DNA of 8,673 bases. Source: an uncultured Fusibacter sp. Its GTDB lineage: Bacteria; Bacillota; Clostridia; Peptostreptococcales; Acidaminobacteraceae. The translations under genes were made by a program, and so were the position numbers. Below are positions 1-4,699 of the stretch, piece by piece. Location of the stretch: assembly GCA_937958285.1 (NCBI GenBank), contig CALFXQ010000293.1, forward strand, positions 1-8,673, written 5' to 3'. The notes beneath the pieces are model-generated. The model worked only from the letters and a program-made list of their open reading frames with translations, did no database searches and was not told where the DNA came from. Numbering within the stretch: the first letter of the stretch is position 1; every line of letters starts with the position of its first letter.

Positions 1-981
1 CAGTTGATATTACAAGAGAAGATGGCCTCATTAGGAAATTTAATTTCAGGTATTGCCCACGAGATTAATACACCCTTTGGTGTGATTCAGGCAGCTGTTC
101 AAAATGTTCAGAGGTATGCATCTAAAGTGATTTCAGTTGATTTTCCAGAGCTTTTGTTTAAATTGGATCAAGAAACTCGAAAAAGTGTATTAGAGTTGCT
201 GGCCCAATCTTCAAAAAATAATGTGTTGTTGACGACTTCACAAGAGCGGAAGAAGCGTAATGAAATCCAAGAGTTGCTAAGGGTCAAGAATGATCCCCAA
301 GCTTTTTCCCACGCGGAACAGCTGACAGACATGCGACTATTTGACATAAATGATGCAGTCTATAAAGTCATTCAATCGCCACAATGTGAGTCGATTCTAG
401 GCACCCTCTACCAGCTCACAGGTATCATTAGAAATTTAGACCATATTCAAGTATCGGTAAGCAAGGCATCTAAAATAGTTTTCGCCCTAAAAAACTATGC
501 GCATTTTAGCGCAACTGACGAGTTTGTCAATGTAAATCCCATAGATGGTATTGATACAATCCTCCAACTTTACTACAACCAGATAAAGAATCAGGTGACC
601 CTAAATTTAGAGCTAGAAGAGGTTGGTGTCATCGAATGTTTACCAGATGAGCTGCATCAAGTATGGATGAATTTGATTCAAAACGCCCTACAGGCAATGA
701 ATTACAAAGGCACCCTAACCATCAGAAGTAAGCGCCTCGATAAAACTGTTGAAATCTCAATCGAAGATTCGGGAGACGGCATACCGGCTGAAAACGCAAC
801 GCGGATTTTTGAACCCTTCTTCACTACTAAGAAAATTGGTGTGGGTTCAGGTCTAGGTTTGCATCTCGTATCTAATATCATTAAAAAACATAAGGGTACA
901 ATAACATTCACGAGTCGACCGGGCTTAACTACCTTCACTGTAATTCTACCCATCGCACAAAGCAAATCATTGCAATCATGA
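1..981 (+). CDS. Sensor histidine kinase, C-terminal part (5' end outside window)
   Basis: Transmitter part of a sensor histidine kinase, which autophosphorylates a histidine and passes the phosphate to a response regulator that is not in the window. The frame is open from base 1, so the N-terminal sensor is missing. Counting window codons, the H-box reads SGIAHEINTP with phospho-acceptor His20. The N-box is VWMNLIQNALQAM around Asn228. G1 is EDSGDGIP around Asp256, the F-box is IFEPFFTTKK, and G2 is GSGLGL near 282-287, so the ATPase domain looks intact. The second DHp helix (ASKIVFALKNYAHFS, about 156-170) lies some 110 residues after the first, instead of following a short turn. The insert contains TTSQERKKR and looks helical. 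I recall this layout from cyanobacterial and some other kinases, so it is probably a subfamily trait. The gene ends convergently against the next gene, and its sensor type cannot be told. Confidence 0.95.
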   Translation, partial: QLILQEKMASLGNLISGIAHEINTPFGVIQAAVQNVQRYASKVISVDFPELLFKLDQETRKSVLELLAQSSKNNVLLTTSQERKKRNEIQELLRVKNDPQAFSHAEQLTDMRLFDINDAVYKVIQSPQCESILGTLYQLTGIIRNLDHIQVSVSKASKIVFALKNYAHFSATDEFVNVNPIDGIDTILQLYYNQIKNQVTLNLELEEVGVIECLPDELHQVWMNLIQNALQAMNYKGTLTIRSKRLDKTVEISIEDSGDGIPAENATRIFEPFFTTKKIGVGSGLGLHLVSNIIKKHKGTITFTSRPGLTTFTVILPIAQSKSLQS

Positions 982-1003
982 TGAGGGGTCCAAGGAGGGG
1001 GCT

Positions 1004-1045
1004 ATTTCAGCCTCTAGGCACTTTTGTCTATCGCTTTCTAAGGGC
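1004..1045 (-). pseudogene. Decayed fragment of a receiver domain, near-copy of part of the hybrid kinase gene
   Basis: Bases 1004-1038 match 4758-4792 at 34 of 35 positions. The next bases, TAAGGGC (1039-1045), match 4807-4813 if 14 bases are deleted. On the minus strand the fragment reads ESDRQKCLEAE, against ESDRQKCLDAE at residues 843-853 of the hybrid kinase, just after the conserved ALTAN stretch of its receiver domain. No reading frame continues on either side, and the 14-base deletion would shift the frame. I read it as debris of a duplicated or paralogous kinase 3' end. Weaker resemblance may run a little further toward 1070 but is not convincing. Confidence 0.7.
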
Positions 1046-1095
1046 AGCATAATATAGCGCCGACAAACCTAAGTATCCACTAGCCAGTTCTGAGT

Positions 1096-1119
1096 AAAAC
1101 ACCCTTTGAGAGTGCTTTT
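1096..1119. terminator. Weak possible bidirectional terminator between convergent genes
   Basis: AAAACAC (1096-1102) faces GTG-C-TTTT (1112-1119), which gives a short stem with one bulged C. It has an A-run on one side and a T-run on the other, and it lies between two convergent genes. The stem is short and imperfect, so its placement supports it more than its fold does. Confidence 0.3.
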
Positions 1120-1130
1120 GTAGATTATTC

Positions 1131-1829
1131 TTAATCCACAAAAATCAAGTGGCGACCGTAATTGACCATAAATCGCTTGTGGTCAGATGCACCTTTAATC
1201 AGCACAATCGCAGGGTAAGCATTGAGCTTATTGGCCTTTAGTTGAGGCAGACGGTGCTCATTTACAGGCAAGCTGAAAACGCCATCTTTAAAGGAAACCA
1301 CCAGCGGGGATGTATCATAAGAATCCAGACTAGAATCAATAGTTGGATTTAAAGTGATTTCCTGCAGTTCTGACGGCAACTGAATAAGCCTAAGGGGTAA
1401 TTTAACAATGCCAAAGTAAATGTGGGGCTCGGCCATAAGGTTGTCGTAGATGCTGGTTTCGTTATGTGTCAGGAGTATATGAGAAAGAGACCATTCTTCG
1501 ATCATGCCCTGATGGGCATAGGCTACAGCTGACTGTAGCGATGGGGTGTACATAATGTATGCCTCCTTTTGTTTAGAGTAGACAATCTTTTTTACAGAGT
1601 CCAAGGAAAGGAAATACGAGTCGGCTAGTTCAGAGACTGTGACTCCCATTGCATACTTATTGCGAATCATCTGGTTTCTTTTTTTGAGTGTGTGGCGATA
1701 GCCTGTGACTTCTCCCCAATTTCGCTTATCCTCATCGACTGGAATATACAGAAGTTTGCCGGCAGCATAAGCTTGCAGGGCCTTTAGCAGCTCTGGCGGG
1801 AGAATATCCTTTGCGTTCTCGTATTTCAT
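1131..1829 (-). CDS. HTH protein (CD3324-like N-terminus) fused to a degenerate ParB-like domain
   Basis: Putative DNA-binding protein of 232 residues. Residues 1-90 (start MKYENAKDILPPELLKALQ, then YIPVDED, NWGE and RNQMIRNKY) resemble the small CD3324-type/Mor-like HTH proteins of Clostridia. The helix-turn-helix is near 55-85 (GVTVSELADSYFLSLDSVKKI). Residues 100-225 resemble ParB/sulfiredoxin-like domains: YFGIVKLPLRLI, then PLVVSFKDGVFSL, a position where such domains usually carry DGNHR (here PVNEHR, His192-Arg193), and then YPAIVLI. The Asp-Gly-Asn part is lost, so any nucleotide-dependent activity is doubtful. It has a good ribosome binding site, AAGGAG, 5-6 bases before the ATG. It starts 12 bases after the stop of the APH-like gene, so the two are surely cotranscribed. 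Family assignments are from remembered patterns; no target or function is known to me. Confidence 0.8.
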   Translation of the reverse strand: MKYENAKDILPPELLKALQAYAAGKLLYIPVDEDKRNWGEVTGYRHTLKKRNQMIRNKYAMGVTVSELADSYFLSLDSVKKIVYSKQKEAYIMYTPSLQSAVAYAHQGMIEEWSLSHILLTHNETSIYDNLMAEPHIYFGIVKLPLRLIQLPSELQEITLNPTIDSSLDSYDTSPLVVSFKDGVFSLPVNEHRLPQLKANKLNAYPAIVLIKGASDHKRFMVNYGRHLIFVD

Positions 1830-1841
1830 AGGTGCTCCTTT

Positions 1842-2549
1842 TTAAATCAATTTATTTAATCTTTCCTCTAAGCTACTTAAAGAGGCCATAATAGACCTAC
1901 AAGAGGCGACATCGTCGATGGAAGCGTGCCATCTTAAGGTGTCTAAGCCTTTGAAGTATGCCATGCAAAGGAATCGTTCCTTAAAGTTTTCAAGTGCCAC
2001 GTTGTTTTTTTTGCAATATGCGTAAAACTTCTCTGGAACCAGTAGGTAGGGCTTGTTAAGGTCCATTAGGGCAATATCCAATAGGTGGTCTGTAACGCCT
2101 GAACGGGTCCAGTCGGGAAAGCCAATTTCTTTTTGACCATCTGTTACCATATAACAGAAGAAGGTATTGTTATTCACAAGGTAGCGTTGCCCCTCAACGT
2201 ACGAGATCAAGTTGATTATCTTTTGATAATATGTGGAAAAGAAGGATTGGTCAAGGCAGGTGGATTCAAACATTTCCTTCCATCTATACCAGTAACCCTC
2301 ATTGGTTTCGTTGAAGGTATCGATGAGAAACTCCTGGCAAGTTGCGTATTTCAGCACCCCCTCTTCAGTGAACTCGCCGTACCCTTCAATATTCTCTAAT
2401 GAGGCTTCGCCAATTTCTAGGATTTTTTCGAAGAATAGTGGTGCAAGCCTTTCGAAGGCTTCGTTGTCAAGTTCATCAGTCGAAAACCCCTGAGGTGTAA
2501 TGCTCACAGTAGCAGGAAGAATTTGTCGAATTAATTGGTTTCGGTTCAT
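1842..2549 (-). CDS. Degenerate aminoglycoside phosphotransferase-like protein (pseudokinase), N-lobe missing
   Basis: A 235-residue protein with the C-lobe pattern of Clostridia aminoglycoside/hygromycin phosphotransferase relatives. Segments in order are IEGYGEF, then CQEFLIDTFN, GYWYRWKEMF, QRYLV followed by the catalytic-loop position, GFPDWTRSGVTDHLLDIALMDL, and GLDTLRWHA. Active relatives carry HGDxxxxN after RYLV. Here the codons read N126-N127-N128 and Y133, so the catalytic Asp and the metal-binding Asn are gone. The second metal-binding Asp (Asp146 in PDW) remains. About 57 residues precede the EGYG motif, where full-length relatives carry a glycine loop and lysine-bearing N-lobe; neither is visible here. 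The start is placed at the ATG with AAAGGA six bases upstream. An ATG 18 bases earlier (2567) has no such site. The frame is clean, so the gene seems maintained as a pseudokinase or binding protein, not freshly broken. Confidence 0.8.
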   Translation of the reverse strand: MNRNQLIRQILPATVSITPQGFSTDELDNEAFERLAPLFFEKILEIGEASLENIEGYGEFTEEGVLKYATCQEFLIDTFNETNEGYWYRWKEMFESTCLDQSFFSTYYQKIINLISYVEGQRYLVNNNTFFCYMVTDGQKEIGFPDWTRSGVTDHLLDIALMDLNKPYLLVPEKFYAYCKKNNVALENFKERFLCMAYFKGLDTLRWHASIDDVASCRSIMASLSSLEERLNKLI

Positions 2550-2570
2550 ATAGAATCCTTTCATCATAGA

Positions 2571-2610
2571 TAGTGATTAGTGATTAGTGAGTAGTGAGTA
2601 GTGATTAGTG
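2571..2610. repeat. Tandem 7-bp repeat, TAGTGAK, five copies plus a partial
   Basis: TAGTGAT, TAGTGAT, TAGTGAG, TAGTGAG, TAGTGAT, then TAGTG. The array ends 21 bases upstream of the APH-like start codon, so it lies in the probable 5' leader of that operon. A 7-bp unit allows slipped-strand length change. Two T/G variants are interspersed, so the array is not brand new. Confidence 0.9.
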
Positions 2611-2659
2611 TTCTGTGTATATGCTTATGTCAGCTGCGCATCTGATAGTCTAAGCATAA

Positions 2660-2687
2660 AGTATAATTCAAATATTGGATATGCAAA
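2660..2687 (-). promoter_or_regulatory. Candidate promoter of the APH-like/HTH operon
   Basis: On the minus strand, TTTGCA (2687-2682) and TATACT (2665-2660) are separated by 16 bases. The -10 box matches the sigma-A consensus at 5 of 6 positions and the -35 box at 4 of 6. A start of transcription near 2653 would leave a leader of about 100 bases that contains the 7-bp repeats. The region is AT-rich, so other choices are possible. Confidence 0.45.
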
Positions 2688-2795
2688 GGTTAGTTATAAA
2701 TTACTTTACCTAAAAAGAAGTGCATGCGATTTGTTAAGTGTAAATACCATTGCCACCTCAATATTCGAGACTAGGCATAATGTAGTTTTAGTTCA

Positions 2796-2819
2796 CCAAC
2801 CCACCAACCCACCAACCCA
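2796..2819. repeat. Tandem 8-bp repeat, CCAACCCA, three copies
   Basis: Three exact copies of CCAACCCA, with partial units on both sides, start just before the terminator hairpin. The composition (C and A only on this strand) differs sharply from the surrounding AT-rich sequence. Confidence 0.9.
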
Positions 2820-2827
2820 CTAATAGC

Positions 2828-2907
2828 AAAAGGTTCCCAAATTGGGCCAAAGTCATTTCTGGTAGTTCAATGACCTTGCCTATTGGGAACCTTTTTTATT
2901 GCAGCAT
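2828..2907 (-). terminator. Terminator hairpin of the SDR operon (contains 74-bp repeat copy 1)
   Basis: AAAAGGTTCCCAA (2828-2840) and TTGGGAACCTTTT (2883-2895) form a perfect 13-bp outer stem. Inside it, on the minus-strand RNA, AAGGTCATT pairs with AATGACTTT, including one G-U pair. On the plus strand that pair would be an A-C mismatch, so the minus strand is the better folding RNA. It begins about 20 bases after the SDR stop codon and ends in a short T-run (TTTT, then TATT). The plus strand has a longer run (TTTTTT), so it may also act in that direction. Confidence 0.7.
2834..2907. repeat. 74-bp perfect direct repeat, copy 1
   Basis: Identical at all 74 positions to 4626-4699 and in the same orientation. 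The left edge falls inside the outer hairpin stem. The right edge (GCAGCAT) corresponds to the last codons of the hybrid kinase in copy 2. On the minus strand this copy therefore carries a stray ATG-CTG-CAA-TAA that belongs to no gene here. Confidence 0.95.
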
Positions 2908-2925
2908 GCAAATCAACAAGGTAAC

Positions 2926-3825
2926 TTATAGTGATTGTGCAATTTTGCTAGTCGATGGATCATCGCATAGCGCGAGGCTGATGGACCACAATTTGTCTTG
3001 GAGAGCCCAATCGATAATCTCTGGATCATCAATTTTGCTAATATATCCCGCTTTGGACTGAACAATAAACTGACCCGATTTAATAAGGCTTTGATCCTGG
3101 GTTTCAGTAAGAAGAGGTGCAATGACCGCTCCACAGGCCTCAATGGTCATAAAGGTACCTAGATATTTCATAAGAGTCGCCATGATTTTCATGCCCCATG
3201 GGATAATATTTAACTGGTTAGTCCATACGGTTTTTGGCACCTCAAACCCAATAAATGAGAGCTTCGAATTGGGCTTATTGCTATAAATCCGGTGTAGTTT
3301 TGCGAGTAACATTCGCTTGGCGACCATTGCTTGATGGATGCCATCTTCGTATCCCCACTTTTGTGTTTGTTGCATATCGTCCCAAAATATTTTCCCACCC
3401 CTCGTTACGTTAAATACAACCCGTCCGCCCAATTTGGATTTTTCTAGGAGTGGCAGTAGGTTCAAAGTCAACATAAACTGTGACAGATAATTTACTTGGA
3501 AATGAGGGTCCATCTTGTCCTCTGTTTCAATCCTTTTAGCCGCATAACCAATGCCGGCGTTAATAAATATGCCGTCTAAGTATGTGTGTCGCTCCTGAAT
3601 ATCAGTTATTGCCCGCTTCACATCTCTCAGTTTTGTCAGGTCGCACAACACAATAGATATATTAGTGTTTTGAGTGGTATGTCCGATTTCCTCGATAACT
3701 GCTTCGCCGAGTTCTCGAGAACGACATAAGATAATGACCTCATGCATCTGACCGTCTAAACCTGCTAAGGCTTTGGCGACACCTTTGCCAATACCATTGG
3801 TCCCACCGGTGACTAGAATCTTCAT
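2926..3825 (-). CDS. Atypical short-chain dehydrogenase/reductase family protein
   Basis: A 299-residue Rossmann-fold protein. The N-terminal nucleotide-binding motif is TGGTNGIGKG (Gly7, Gly11, Gly13). Asp62 (CDLT) and NAG at 89-91 follow, then VNYLSQF at 111-117. These are hallmarks of SDR oxidoreductases, which use NAD(P)(H). The catalytic part is abnormal. In the expected YxxxK motif the lysine is Lys170, but the tyrosine position is Ala166 (AMVAK), and the usual Ser/Thr-Ser segment reads NVTRGG. Some Firmicutes SDR-like proteins with altered motifs look similar from memory, so it may bind a nucleotide without classical catalysis. Its ATG overlaps the TGA of the XRE gene (ATGA), and AAGGAGG sits inside the end of that gene, so translation is coupled. 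It is the last gene of the operon and is followed by a hairpin. Confidence 0.85.
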   Translation of the reverse strand: MKILVTGGTNGIGKGVAKALAGLDGQMHEVIILCRSRELGEAVIEEIGHTTQNTNISIVLCDLTKLRDVKRAITDIQERHTYLDGIFINAGIGYAAKRIETEDKMDPHFQVNYLSQFMLTLNLLPLLEKSKLGGRVVFNVTRGGKIFWDDMQQTQKWGYEDGIHQAMVAKRMLLAKLHRIYSNKPNSKLSFIGFEVPKTVWTNQLNIIPWGMKIMATLMKYLGTFMTIEACGAVIAPLLTETQDQSLIKSGQFIVQSKAGYISKIDDPEIIDWALQDKLWSISLALCDDPSTSKIAQSL

Positions 3826-4049
3826 AGAGAATCCTCCTTAATCGCGTAGATGAACACTTCATCCAACTTGACACCAAAGGCAAAGGCAATGCGGACGGCC
3901 AACTCTAGCGAGGGAGAATATTTGCCGCTCTCAATGGCAATAATGGTTTGCCTAGAGACGCCAACTTTTTTTGCTAGCGCTTGCTGTGTCATTTCGTTGG
4001 CAAAAAAACGTAGTGTTCTAATGTTGTTTGTAATTTCAATGTACTGCAT
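3822..4049 (-). CDS. Small XRE-family transcriptional regulator
   Basis: A 75-residue protein that is almost entirely a Cro/C1-type helix-turn-helix domain. The recognition region is about residues 22-43 (QQALAKKVGVSRQTIIAIESGK), followed by YSPSLELAVRIAFAFGVKLDEVF. Size and pattern match the YozG-like one-domain regulators of Firmicutes, which usually sit beside a small membrane protein. The start is the ATG one base after the membrane-protein stop (TAG-G-ATG), with GAGAGG upstream. A longer frame running back to 4130 overlaps the upstream gene and is unlikely. The obvious target is the palindrome in the operon promoter (4596-4613), which would make it autoregulatory. This is an inference from position. 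Confidence 0.9.
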   Translation of the reverse strand: MQYIEITNNIRTLRFFANEMTQQALAKKVGVSRQTIIAIESGKYSPSLELAVRIAFAFGVKLDEVFIYAIKEDSL

Positions 4050-4050
4050 C

Positions 4051-4527
4051 CTAAATTCCTCTCTTAAAGTAATATAGTTGAACAAAGCCTTCACTAAGAG
4101 AAGCGAAGCTGAAGGCAATAAATAGAACATTCAACGAAATTGATGAGGAAATATCTAATGCAAGCAGTATCAATGAGAACAAGAAACCACAGCCCACAAT
4201 GGCATAACCTATTCTAGTAGCCTTTTGATTTATGGCTGTTTCCATCTCATCCACAATCTCGAATTCAGATGTGTCAAACACTTCTCTATTAGTTTTTTGT
4301 TGGATTTCAATGCCAACCATAAGGCCAATATGCAGCAGGATTTGCGTCAAGATGGCAAAGGCAATGCCAATCACGGTAAAGATAAGCATTGTCTTCGCCC
4401 AAAATGCAAGATCGTCGACCCGTGGTCCACCAGCCCGATATGCCCAAAATGAATATGCCAGATAGGCAAGTAACAAGGGAATACGGGTAAACAAATAAGT
4501 AATTGATTTCTTTTCTTGGTAGTTCAT
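4051..4527 (-). CDS. Four-helix integral membrane protein of unknown function
   Basis: A 158-residue protein with four predicted membrane segments near residues 11-30, 44-74, 105-125 and 130-152. A polar loop at about 76-104 (QQKTNREVFDTSEFEIVDEMETAINQKATR) joins the second and third. Similar four-helix proteins are common partners of one-domain XRE regulators in Firmicutes, and their role is not established. The start chosen is the ATG preceded by AGGTG six to seven bases upstream. A GTG nine bases earlier is in frame but overlaps that site. It is the first gene of the operon, with a roughly 40-base leader from the predicted promoter. Confidence 0.8.
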   Translation of the reverse strand: MNYQEKKSITYLFTRIPLLLAYLAYSFWAYRAGGPRVDDLAFWAKTMLIFTVIGIAFAILTQILLHIGLMVGIEIQQKTNREVFDTSEFEIVDEMETAINQKATRIGYAIVGCGFLFSLILLALDISSSISLNVLFIAFSFASLSEGFVQLYYFKRGI

Positions 4528-4572
4528 CCAGTTCACCTGCTTTAGGAATCGTAGTGGAGTGTTGATATTTAC

Positions 4573-4601
4573 ATAGTAAACCTAAGTTGACAAAATGTAA
4601 A
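4573..4601 (-). promoter_or_regulatory. Promoter of the membrane protein/XRE/SDR operon
   Basis: On the minus strand, TTTACA (4601-4596; 5 of 6 to consensus) and TACTAT (4578-4573; 4 of 6) are separated by exactly 17 bases. Transcription would begin near 4566, about 40 bases before the start codon. The -35 box is the right arm of the 18-bp palindrome. The -10 box overlaps a second small inverted repeat. Confidence 0.65.
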
Positions 4602-4613
4602 GATATCTTTACA
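4596..4613. promoter_or_regulatory. 18-bp perfect palindrome, probable repressor operator
   Basis: TGTAAAGATATCTTTACA is a perfect inverted repeat that covers the -35 box of the operon promoter, a classic place for repressor binding. A second inverted repeat, TTTAC-ATA-GTAAA (4568-4580), covers the -10 box. The two GTAAA half-sites lie 21 bases apart, close to two helical turns. The likely binder is the XRE protein encoded in the same operon. Confidence 0.65.
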
Positions 4614-4618
4614 CAAAG

Positions 4619-4699
4619 AAAAAAATTCCCAAATTGGGCCAAAGTCATTTCTGGTAGTTCAATGACCTTGCCTATTGGGAACCTTTTTTATTGCAGCAT
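4619..4699 (-). terminator. Terminator of the hybrid kinase gene (contains 74-bp repeat copy 2)
   Basis: On the minus strand the outer stem is TTCCCAA/TTGGGAA and the inner stem is AAGGTCATT/AATGACTTT with one G-U pair. An uninterrupted run of seven T follows. The stop codon of the hybrid kinase (4690-4688) lies inside the element. Compared with copy 1, two bases at the base of the stem differ (AA for GG at 4624-4625), so the outer stem is 7 instead of 13 bp, but the T-run is better. Confidence 0.8.
4626..4699. repeat. 74-bp perfect direct repeat, copy 2
   Basis: Identical to 2834-2907. This copy contains the last three codons and the stop of the hybrid kinase (Met-Leu-Gln-stop) plus its terminator hairpin, so it is the likelier source of the pair. 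Confidence 0.95.

Larger units (their letters stand above)
2550..2925. other. Gene-free stretch between two minus-strand operons
   Basis: 376 bases with no credible gene. It holds, from the right, the terminator hairpin of the SDR operon (2828-2907), an 8-bp tandem repeat (2796-2819), a candidate promoter (2660-2687) and a 7-bp tandem repeat (2571-2610). The short plus-strand frames across it have low-complexity products and no ribosome binding sites. Confidence 0.8.

Noticed and set aside
994..1015. GGGGCT/AGCCTC hairpin as terminator of the first kinase
   Set aside because: The stem relies on G-T pairs, no T-run follows directly, and its right arm belongs to the receiver-domain fragment.
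2571..2610. 7-bp repeats as a CRISPR array
   Set aside because: The units are contiguous with no spacers and far too short.
2608..2823. 71-codon plus-strand frame in the gap upstream of the APH-like gene
   Set aside because: No ribosome binding site, no recognisable motif, and the end of the product is encoded by the 8-bp tandem repeat (low complexity).
4596..4613. Palindrome as a TnrA/GlnR nitrogen-control site (TGTNAN7TNACA)
   Set aside because: The outer bases fit, but the centre is 8 bases instead of 7, and the adjacent XRE gene offers a simpler owner for the site.
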